This document shows, in pieces, positions 1 through 5,144 of a DNA stretch of 6,250 bases (positions within the stretch are counted from its first letter, which is position 1; every line of letters begins with the position of its first letter). The position numbers were made by a program, and so were the translations under genes. The stretch covers positions 22,023-28,272 of the forward strand of contig PMBV01000246.1 of NCBI GenBank assembly GCA_003153055.1, read 5' to 3'. Below the pieces are notes generated by a model that saw only the letters and a list, made by a program, of their open reading frames with translations, searched no databases and was not told the DNA's origin. The DNA is from Myxococcales bacterium. Lineage in GTDB: Bacteria > Myxococcota > Myxococcia > Myxococcales > Myxococcaceae.

Positions 1-410
1 AGGCGCTGCTCCAGGGGGCCAGCGTGCTCGCCGCCTGCCTGGGGGTGTTCTTGGTGGAGCGCGCCCGCCACTCTGACGATGCTGGTCGCACCCTCAGCTT
101 CGCGACCCTGGTCATCGCGGTGGTGACGATTATCCTCGTCAACCGCTCGTGGACACGCTCCGCGTTCGCGATGCTATGGGTCAAGAATACCGCCCTGCGG
201 TGGGTGCTGCTCGGGGTGGCCGTGTTCCTCTCTCTGGCGCTCCTGGTGCCCTTCGCCCGTACCTGGTTTCGCTTCTCACCCATCGACGCGGTGGAGATGG
301 CGCTGGCCCTGGGCGCGGGCGCGGTCTGCGTGGGCTGGGTGGAGCTGTTGAAGGTGGTCCGCCGACGGACTCCCGGGGTGGTCTCCGCGGCGGCGATCAC
401 TCCCGCTTGA
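1..410 (+). CDS. Cation-transporting P-type ATPase, C-terminal fragment (5' end outside window)
   Basis: The reading frame is open from base 3 to the TGA at 408-410, so this is the last ~135 residues of a longer protein; the GTG at 24 is in frame but is probably not the true start. About four hydrophobic stretches are visible: one around VLAACLGVFLVE, one around LVIAVVTIILVNRSW, one around WVLLGVAVFLSLALLVPFA, and a last one around ALALGAGAVCVGWVELLK. Spacing and motifs (NRSW after the second helix, a small loop before WV, an aromatic stretch, then a final helix ending VELLKVVRRR) resemble the C-terminal membrane domain of Ca2+/Mg2+-type P-type ATPases (Cation_ATPase_C family). That domain carries part of the ion-binding site and lies in the cytoplasmic membrane. 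The catalytic DKTG and nucleotide-binding domains would lie upstream, so the transported ion cannot be judged. The alternative is an unrelated four-helix membrane protein. Confidence 0.75.
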   Translation, partial: ALLQGASVLAACLGVFLVERARHSDDAGRTLSFATLVIAVVTIILVNRSWTRSAFAMLWVKNTALRWVLLGVAVFLSLALLVPFARTWFRFSPIDAVEMALALGAGAVCVGWVELLKVVRRRTPGVVSAAAITPA

Positions 411-659
411 GGCGCGCTTGGGCCACAGGGCGCAGCGAGCCCCGGGTGCGAGCGTAGACCTGCGCGCCGAGCCCGAGGTGTCGCGGCCACGGCGAACGGC
501 GTCCCAGCACAATCAGGACGATGGAGTCCGGTCCCTCAACCTGATTGGCGTGTTTGGGCGGTGCTTCGAAACCCGAGCAACGGCGCACGATCGCCGCCAC
601 TGGAGCCTGGGCGCGGAAGGTGCTCCTCGACCTGCAGCGAACCCAGCAAGGAGCCACGC

Positions 660-1043
660 ATGGCGACGAGCGACAAGGCATTCACGAAGTCCCTGGCGAT
701 CATGAAGACCGAGAGCCGCGCGGCGGTCGCACGCACCACGCTCGCAGCCAAGAAGCGGCTCGTGGCGCTCGAGAAGGGCGCTGCCGCCGGTCTGAGGAAC
801 GCGACCAAGGCGACCGGAGCCCTGGCGAAGAAGCACCAGCTGGCGACGGCCGGCGTGCTGGTCGCCACGGGGGTCCTCATGGGGGTGGCCGCGCAGCGCG
901 CGCTCCGTCACAAACCGACCGTGGGTGAGACGGTGATGGACGCGCTCTCTGGCGGGGCGGCGCGAGCCTCGAGGAGGGCAGGCGTGACCGCGCAGCGTGG
1001 CTTCGATCGAATCTCCGCGCGGGCCCGGCAGATCATGAAGTGA
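660..1043 (+). CDS. Small basic single-pass membrane protein, function unknown
   Basis: The ATG at 660 is preceded by AAGGAG (648-653) with a 6-nt spacer, which fixes the start; the open frame runs further upstream (to 561) but lacks such a site. The 127-residue product has a Lys/Arg/Ala-rich N-terminal half that should be helical, a hydrophobic segment at about residues 61-79 containing Gly65, Gly71 and Gly75, and a basic C-terminal tail (SRR, RISARARQ). Lysines and His just before the hydrophobic stretch (KKHQ, 57-60) and Arg/His just after it look like membrane-flanking charges. Long basic helix plus glycine-spaced helix recalls ElaB/YqjD-like ribosome- or membrane-associated proteins, but I see no clear sequence match and do not assign a family. 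It stands alone, in the same direction as the upstream ATPase gene but 249 nt away, and faces the convergent cysO operon. Confidence 0.75.
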   Translation: MATSDKAFTKSLAIMKTESRAAVARTTLAAKKRLVALEKGAAAGLRNATKATGALAKKHQLATAGVLVATGVLMGVAAQRALRHKPTVGETVMDALSGGAARASRRAGVTAQRGFDRISARARQIMK

Positions 1044-1120
1044 GCCCCGACGCTTGCTCTCGCGCATGGCCTGGAGCTGGGCCTCGGAGCGAACCCTCGT
1101 GGGCCTCGCTCACCGGGAGT

Positions 1121-1141
1121 GGTCGCTGAGCCGCTCAGACC
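1121..1141 (-). terminator. Hairpin just after the mec stop codon (candidate transcript end)
   Basis: Immediately after the mec TAG, the minus strand can fold CTGAG-CGG-CTCAG (1138-1126), extended by GGT/ACC with a 2-nt bulge, giving about 8 bp. The outermost base shares the stop codon. No U-tract follows, so intrinsic termination is uncertain; it could instead be a 3'-end stabilising stem. Another imperfect pair, GAGCGA (1087-1092) with TCGCTC (1106-1111), lies further on. This gap separates two convergent transcription units, where a terminator is expected. Confidence 0.35.
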
Positions 1142-1587
1142 TATGCTCCCACGGGTCCCTGGTCGACGAAGTCGGCGCCGTCCCAGTGGAACTGCTTCAC
1201 CTCGAAGACGCGCCCCGACCGAAGGCCCAGAACCACGTAGTCCGCGCCGGGCACCGCCTGCGCCCCATCGACCAGGGCGTCAGCTCGATCCTTCGCCGAG
1301 AAGTAGGCGCCGGTCTCGATGTGAGAGTGCCAGACGAAGGCGATCTCTCCTCCCGCACCCTCGAGCGACCGGTGCAGCCGGAGCTGCGCCTTGGGATCCA
1401 TGAGGTACGAATCGCGGCTGGTGCGGGGAAAGTGCTCGGGGTCGGCGGCGTGGTACCGGTCGGCGACGTTGGCGATGGGCTCTACCGCAAGGGCACCCTC
1501 GCGACGAATGACGAACCCACACGCCTCTCGATCGGGCTGCGCCTCGCAGAGGGCCACCAGGCGCGCGAGCGTGGCGTCGTCAATCAC
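1141..1587 (-). CDS. mec: JAMM/M67-family metallopeptidase (Mec-like, cleaves CysO-cysteine)
   Basis: The product (148 aa) is a compact JAMM (MPN+) zinc peptidase. The full catalytic set is visible: Glu21 in the EACGF motif, then HSH (His87, His89) followed by seven residues, Ser97 and Asp100, matching E...HxH-x7-S-x2-D. In Mycobacterium, Mec hydrolyses the bond between the CysO carrier's terminal glycine and cysteine, freeing cysteine and regenerating the carrier. Position as last gene of a cysO-moeZ-cysK-cysM operon makes the same job very likely here, in the cytoplasm. The start is ambiguous: GTG at 1587 overlaps the cysM stop as GTGA (4 nt), while TTG at 1590 adds one residue and is closer to a GGGAG at 1606-1602. 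The residue after HSH is Ile rather than the common Pro. The stop is TAG at 1143-1141. A deubiquitinase-like role on another carrier is the alternative. Confidence 0.88.
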   Translation of the reverse strand: MIDDATLARLVALCEAQPDREACGFVIRREGALAVEPIANVADRYHAADPEHFPRTSRDSYLMDPKAQLRLHRSLEGAGGEIAFVWHSHIETGAYFSAKDRADALVDGAQAVPGADYVVLGLRSGRVFEVKQFHWDGADFVDQGPVGA

Positions 1588-2537
1588 CAAGTCATCGTCC
1601 GCTCCCAGCGGGGAACTTCGAAGTAGCGGTCGGCGCGATCAGGCAGCACGGTCACCACGTTGCCTCCGACTCCCTCCTCGACGAGGCTCCGGGCGAGGAC
1701 CAGGGCGCCGGCGACCGCCGCTCCCGCCGAGTGGCCGACCCGCAGGCCCTCCTCGCGACCCAGGCGCTCGGCCATGGCCCAGCCGTCGGAGGTGGCCATG
1801 GAGATCTTCCCGTCGAGCTCAGCCTCCCGGTAGATGTCCGGCACCAGCGACGAGGCCATGTGCTTGAGGCCCTCGAGCCCGTGGAGCGCCTCGTCGGGCT
1901 CGACGGCGTAGCAGCGCACCTGGGGCACCAGGTGACGAAGGCCGCGGCTGGTGCCCATCACCGTACCCCCGGTGCCGATGCCGGCTACGAAGGCGGCCAC
2001 CTGGCCGTCGAGGGCCTCGGCGATCTCCACCGCGGTGCCCAGCTCGTGGGCTCGTGGGTTGTCATCGTTGCTGTATTGGTTGGGGTAGAACCAGCGGTCT
2101 GGCTCGGCGTCGACCAGGGCCCGAACCTTGCGGATCGCCCCGTCGGACCCCTCGAGCGGGCTCGAGAAGATGAGCTCGGCGCCCAGCTCGCGGGCGATGC
2201 GCTTGCGGGCGGCGGTGACGTTGGCGGGCATCACGAGGGAGCACCGCAGGCCGAGGGCGGCGCAGATCCACGCGTAGGCGACCCCGGTGTTTCCGCTCGT
2301 GGCGTCGACCAGCGTTCGCCCAGGCCCGAGGCGGCCTTGGGCCAGCGCCCGCTCAATCATCCTCAGAGCGGGGCGATCTTTCACCGAGCCACCGGGGTTC
2401 AAGAACTCGCACTTCACGTACACGCGGATACCCGGGAGCTCGGCGCCGACGTGACGGAGGCGAACCAGGGGCGTCGAACCCACCAGCCGCGCGATGCTCT
2501 CCACCGGCTCGACGCCGTGGCGGGAGAGGGGGGTCAT
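1584..2537 (-). CDS. cysM: CysM-type PLP-dependent cysteine synthase (probable CysO-thiocarboxylate-dependent)
   Basis: This 317-residue fold-type II PLP enzyme has the Schiff-base lysine in SVKDR (Lys53), the TSGNTG loop (80-85) and the phosphate-cradle GTGGT (188-192). The stretch NQYSN...NPRAHELGT (153-168) and the segment LKHMASSLVPDIY (224-236) align by eye with the CysM branch, where M. tuberculosis CysM has QYSNPAN and LRNMDEGFVPELY. CysK enzymes instead carry an IQGIGAGF-type segment there. The expected reaction is transfer of sulfur from thiocarboxylated CysO to activated serine (O-phosphoserine in Mycobacterium), giving CysO-cysteine. The late loop reads GHSAGA (268-273) rather than the usual GISSGA/GISTGA, and Lys225 stands where mycobacterial CysM has an arginine. 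The ATG overlaps the upstream stop as ATGA and has GAGG (2548-2545) 7 nt before it; its own stop overlaps mec. Substrate preference is inferred from context. Confidence 0.88.
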   Translation of the reverse strand: MTPLSRHGVEPVESIARLVGSTPLVRLRHVGAELPGIRVYVKCEFLNPGGSVKDRPALRMIERALAQGRLGPGRTLVDATSGNTGVAYAWICAALGLRCSLVMPANVTAARKRIARELGAELIFSSPLEGSDGAIRKVRALVDAEPDRWFYPNQYSNDDNPRAHELGTAVEIAEALDGQVAAFVAGIGTGGTVMGTSRGLRHLVPQVRCYAVEPDEALHGLEGLKHMASSLVPDIYREAELDGKISMATSDGWAMAERLGREEGLRVGHSAGAAVAGALVLARSLVEEGVGGNVVTVLPDRADRYFEVPRWERTMTW

Positions 2538-3511
2538 CGCCGCGCCTCGGCCGGTCCGTCAAACCATTCGGCCATCGAGAAGTACCGCTCGCCGGTGTCA
2601 CCGAACACGGTGGCCACCGAATGGCCCGGCCCGAGCTGCTGGGCGATTCGGAGCGCGGCGACCGTGGCGGCCCCGCTCGAGATGCCTGCCAAGATGCCCT
2701 CCTCTCGGGCGAGGCGCCGGCGCATGGCCCAGGCCTCCTCGTCGGAGACGGTCTCGACCGAGTCGTACGCGCTACGGTCGAGCACCGCGGGCACGAAACC
2801 TGCGCCGAGACCTTGAATGCGGGTGGGGCCGGCGCTTCCTCCAGAGAGCACGGCGGAGCGCTTGGGCTCGACGGCGACGATTCGCACACCGGGCCGGGCC
2901 GCGCGGAGCACCTGGGCGACACCCGTGATGGTTCCTCCGGTGCCCACGCCCGCGACGAAGGCATCGGGGCCTCCCTGGGGGAACGCCTCGAGGAGCTCCC
3001 GGCCCGTGCCCTCGCGGTGCGCCGTCGGGTTCGCTGGGTTCTCGAACTGCTGCAGGAGCACCGCCCCGTCGCGCTCGGCCAGCTCATGGGCGCGGCGAAC
3101 CGCGAAGGCGATGCCGTCCTTCGTCGGAGTGAGCACCACCTCGGCGCCGTAGCTCTCGAGCGATTGTCGATGCTCGAGCGAGGTGGAGTCGGGCACCACG
3201 AGGGTCAGGCGGTAGCCTTTGACCGCGCACACGAGCGCCAGCCCGATGCCGGTGTTGCCCGAGGTGGGCTCCACCACTCGACCTCCGGGCTTGAGCCGCC
3301 CGTCGTGCTCGGCCGCCTCGATCATCGACACGGCGATGCGGTCCTTCACCGAGCAGCCGGGGTTGAAGGCCTCGAGCTTGGCGAACACCGCCGCCGAGCC
3401 CGCGGGCACCACGCGTGTCAGGCGCACCATGGGCGTGCCACCCACGGCCTCGAGGATCGACTCGAGTGGAGGGGCGGCCCTCGGTCGCTTCGCTGGTTCT
3501 TCGAGCGCCAC
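2534..3511 (-). CDS. cysK: CysK-type cysteine synthase (O-acetylserine sulfhydrylase)
   Basis: The 325-residue product is a fold-type II PLP enzyme with Lys56 in SVKDR as the cofactor lysine, TSGNTG (83-88), the QFENPANP segment (155-162), GTGGT (190-194), a CysK-style RIQGLGAGFVP (231-241) and GISSGA (276-281), ending GERYFS. These are signatures of CysK, which makes cysteine from O-acetylserine and sulfide in the cytoplasm. I place the start at GTG 3511, five nt after the moeZ stop, because the conserved core (ILEAVGGTP) begins at residue 19; the frame stays open upstream only inside moeZ. Its ribosome site is weak (GAGG at 3526-3523, spaced 11 nt), so downstream translation may rely on coupling. 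The N-terminus has ~14 extra Pro/Arg-rich residues. It shares the operon with a second, CysM-like synthase, so it may accept CysO-thiocarboxylate or O-phosphoserine instead. The family call is firm; substrate is inferred. Confidence 0.9.
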   Translation of the reverse strand: MALEEPAKRPRAAPPLESILEAVGGTPMVRLTRVVPAGSAAVFAKLEAFNPGCSVKDRIAVSMIEAAEHDGRLKPGGRVVEPTSGNTGIGLALVCAVKGYRLTLVVPDSTSLEHRQSLESYGAEVVLTPTKDGIAFAVRRAHELAERDGAVLLQQFENPANPTAHREGTGRELLEAFPQGGPDAFVAGVGTGGTITGVAQVLRAARPGVRIVAVEPKRSAVLSGGSAGPTRIQGLGAGFVPAVLDRSAYDSVETVSDEEAWAMRRRLAREEGILAGISSGAATVAALRIAQQLGPGHSVATVFGDTGERYFSMAEWFDGPAEARR

Positions 3512-3516
3512 GCTCT

Positions 3517-4683
3517 TCAGTACCTCGGCACCGTGGGGTCGACGTCCTGGCTCCACCGCTGGATGCCGCCAGCGAGGTTCCAGACCCGCTTGAACCCGGC
3601 GGACTGGAGCTGCTTCACCGCGCGGGCACTCCGCCCACCGACCTTGCAGTAGATGACGACGTCGCGGGCGCTGTCGAGGGTGCTGAGGGCCTCGGCGAAG
3701 GACGACAGCGGGGTGAGGCGGGCGCCCTCGATGCGGCAGATGTCCCACTCGTGGGGCTCGCGTACGTCGATGAGGTCGAGGTCGTCGCCTCGCGCGAGCT
3801 TGGCCGCGAGATCCGCCGGGGTGAGGGTGGGCACTCCCGCGGTCTCGTCCTCGACTCCACGGATGCCGCAGAACTGCTCGTAGTCCACCAGGGCCTTCAG
3901 CTCGTGGGTGCCACAGGCCGGGCAGCGGGGGTTCTTCTTGAGCTTCATGGTGCGGAACTGCATCGTGAGCGCGTCCACCAACAGCAGCCGACCGACGAGC
4001 GACTCGCCGATGCCGGTGATGAGCTTGACCGTCTCGGTGGCCTGAATGACGCCGACCAGCCCGGGCAAGACGCCCAGCACGCCTCCCTCGGCGCAGGAGG
4101 GCACCAACCCCGGCGGCGGCGGTTCAGGGTAGAGGCAGCGGTAGCAGGGGCCGTCCTTCGTGCAGAAGACCGTCGACTGACCCTCGAAGCGGAAGATGGA
4201 GCCGTAGACGTTGGGCTTGCCCAACAGGACGCAGGCGTCGTTCACCAGGTAGCGGGTGGCGAAGTTGTCGGTGCCGTCGACGACGAGATCGTAGTGCTGA
4301 ATGATGGCGAGCGCGTTGTCTGAGGTGAGCCTGGTCTCGTGGGGAATCACCTCGACGTTGGGGTTCAGGTCTCGGAGTCGATCGCGGGCCGACTCGACCT
4401 TCCGCCGCCCCACGTCTCTGGTGCCATGGATGATCTGCCGCTGGAGGTTGGTCTCGTCGACCACGTCGAACTCGACGATGCCGATGCGCCCGACCCCTGC
4501 CGCGGCGAGGTAGAGGCCGATGGGGGAGCCGAGCCCTCCCGCGCCGACCATCAGGACTCGGGCGTCCTTGAGCCGCCGCTGTCCCTCGACTCCGACCTCG
4601 GGAATGATGAGGTGACGGCTGTAGCGGTAGATTTCGTCTTGGGAGAGATTGGGGAGCTCAGCTCCGGGTCGACCGATGGCCAT
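3517..4683 (-). CDS. moeZ: MoeB/MoeZ-type adenylyltransferase-sulfurtransferase (ThiF domain + rhodanese)
   Basis: The 388-residue protein has two domains. Residues ~14-258 form an E1-like ThiF/MoeB domain: SRHLIIPEVG near the start, the ATP loop GAGGLGS (47-53), Asp73, the NLQRQ motif (79-83) and DGTDNF (136-141). Zinc ligands are Cys180/Cys183 (CYRC) and Cys254/Cys257 (CPAC), and Cys197 is in the position of the conserved crossover-loop cysteine. Residues ~285-388 form a rhodanese domain with catalytic Cys346 in CKVGGRS. Such fusions adenylate the Gly-Gly C-terminus of a ThiS/MoaD-like carrier and deliver persulfide sulfur to make a thiocarboxylate; MoeZ does this for CysO in M. tuberculosis. 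The gene starts 2 nt after cysO with an ideal AGGAGG, so the two should be made together. It may also serve molybdopterin or thiamine carriers encoded elsewhere, so automatic names may read moeB. Confidence 0.92.
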   Translation of the reverse strand: MAIGRPGAELPNLSQDEIYRYSRHLIIPEVGVEGQRRLKDARVLMVGAGGLGSPIGLYLAAAGVGRIGIVEFDVVDETNLQRQIIHGTRDVGRRKVESARDRLRDLNPNVEVIPHETRLTSDNALAIIQHYDLVVDGTDNFATRYLVNDACVLLGKPNVYGSIFRFEGQSTVFCTKDGPCYRCLYPEPPPPGLVPSCAEGGVLGVLPGLVGVIQATETVKLITGIGESLVGRLLLVDALTMQFRTMKLKKNPRCPACGTHELKALVDYEQFCGIRGVEDETAGVPTLTPADLAAKLARGDDLDLIDVREPHEWDICRIEGARLTPLSSFAEALSTLDSARDVVIYCKVGGRSARAVKQLQSAGFKRVWNLAGGIQRWSQDVDPTVPRY

Positions 4684-4695
4684 GGCTACCCTCCT
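4684..4695 (-). promoter_or_regulatory. moeZ ribosome-binding site embedded in the cysO Gly-Gly codons
   Basis: AGGAGG (4695-4690) sits 6 nt before the moeZ ATG. It is made from the last base of the Ala codon, GGA and the first two bases of GGG; the last two are the codons for the functional C-terminal Gly-Gly of CysO. The TAG stop of cysO lies inside the spacer. Confidence 0.85.
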
Positions 4696-4961
4696 GCGAT
4701 GGCCGGGACGACGATGATCTCCGCGCCCTCGGCGACAGGCGTCTTGAAGCCCTGCTGAAAGCGGATGTCTTCGTCGTCGAGGTAGAAGATGACGTAGGGG
4801 TAGGGCTCGCCCTTGGCGTCACGCAGCCGCTGACCCAGCTCGGGGAAGCGGGTGGCCAGGTCGGCCACCACGTCACCGACGGTGGCGCCGCTGGCCTGAT
4901 GCACGGTCTGCCCGCCAGCAGCCTTGGCGAGCACGGATGGGAGTTTGAGGGTGATGGACAC
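4686..4961 (-). CDS. cysO: CysO-like ThiS/MoaD-family sulfur carrier protein
   Basis: The 91-residue product is a beta-grasp (ubiquitin-fold) sulfur carrier ending in Gly-Gly, the residues that are adenylated and thiocarboxylated. The segment DDEDIRFQQG (62-71) and the ending VVPAIAGG closely match M. tuberculosis CysO (NDEDVRF, ILPAVAGG), better than typical MoaD or ThiS, so the cysteine-biosynthesis role is favoured. It carries sulfur from MoeZ to the CysM-type synthase and is released again by Mec, all encoded just downstream. GTG at 4961 is the start because the first beta strand (SITLKLP) begins at residue 2; no Shine-Dalgarno precedes it, and the promoter lies so close that the message may be leaderless. 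It is first in a five-gene operon. Use as a molybdopterin-synthase small subunit is less likely, since no MoaE or other moa gene is in view. Confidence 0.92.
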   Translation of the reverse strand: MSITLKLPSVLAKAAGGQTVHQASGATVGDVVADLATRFPELGQRLRDAKGEPYPYVIFYLDDEDIRFQQGFKTPVAEGAEIIVVPAIAGG

Positions 4962-4969
4962 ACGCGTGT
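4960..4969. repeat. 10-bp perfect palindrome at the cysO start
   Basis: ACACGCGTGT is its own reverse complement. It covers the predicted transcription start and the first two bases of the cysO GTG codon, a position where a bound repressor would block initiation. A chance palindrome is possible in this base composition. Confidence 0.4.
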
Positions 4970-4997
4970 CTTATTGAACGGAGGTATTTCCTGTCAA
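4970..4997 (-). promoter_or_regulatory. Predicted sigma70-type promoter of the cysO operon
   Basis: On the minus strand a perfect TTGACA (4997-4992) is followed, after 16 nt, by AATAAG (4975-4970), which matches TATAAT at four positions. This patch is AT-richer than its surroundings. Transcription would start near 4963-4960, at or within a few bases of the cysO GTG (4961). A 17-bp inverted repeat overlaps the -35 box. Confidence 0.6.
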
Positions 4998-5006
4998 GCG
5001 GACAGG
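4990..5006. repeat. 17-bp inverted repeat over the cysO -35 box (candidate operator)
   Basis: CCTGTC (4990-4995) and GACAGG (5001-5006) are perfect 6-bp arms around a 5-bp centre. The left arm and centre overlap the -35 hexamer of the cysO promoter (4992-4997). Dyad symmetry in this spot is typical of a transcription-factor site, for example for a sulfur- or cysteine-responsive regulator, but no regulator gene is in the window. Confidence 0.45.
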
Positions 5007-5132
5007 GTGTGGCCGAGTGGGCAGGTCGGGCTCCACCGCGCGGCGTTCTCGACAGCGGCCCACCCGCGGGCCATGGTCGTCTCCGACGTCTTTCGTGAAG
5101 TGCGCTGGTTCGAGCTCGATTCCGCGACAACC

Positions 5133-5139
5133 GAGGAGG
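5133..5139 (+). promoter_or_regulatory. Strong ribosome-binding site deciding the start at 5145
   Basis: GAGGAGG lies 5 nt before ATG 5145. The same frame is open back to 4899, inside antisense cysO, but only the 5145 start gives a signal peptide at the N-terminus. Confidence 0.85.
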
Positions 5140-5144
5140 TCTCC

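Noticed and set aside
561..659. N-terminal extension of the 127-residue protein
   Set aside because: No ribosome site supports the upstream start, while AAGGAG lies correctly before ATG 660.
1731..2816. Long plus-strand open frame antisense to cysM and part of cysK
   Set aside because: It is a composition shadow of a well-supported PLP synthase; its translation is Gly/Ala/Arg/His-rich with no family motifs and no ribosome site.
3512..3748. N-terminal extension of cysK back to 3748
   Set aside because: It overlaps the rhodanese domain of moeZ out of frame; the added residues are Arg/Pro-rich and unlike any cysteine synthase N-terminus.
2621..4323. Long plus-strand open frames antisense to cysK and moeZ (2621-3652, 3415-4323)
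   Set aside because: The opposite strand carries complete catalytic motifs of cysK and moeZ; these frames show only biased residue composition.
3517..4961. Assigning cysO-moeZ to molybdopterin or thiamine synthesis
   Set aside because: Neighbours are cysteine synthases and a Mec-type peptidase, no moa or thi gene is present, and the carrier's DEDIRF and PAIAGG segments match CysO best.
5007..5030. tRNA-like start (GTGTGGCCGAGTGG) on the plus strand
   Set aside because: No matching anticodon arm, T-loop (GTTCRANYC) or closing acceptor stem follows.
4899..5144. N-terminal extension of the SnoaL-like protein
   Set aside because: It runs across antisense cysO and the promoter region; the GAGGAGG site and signal peptide fix the start at 5145.
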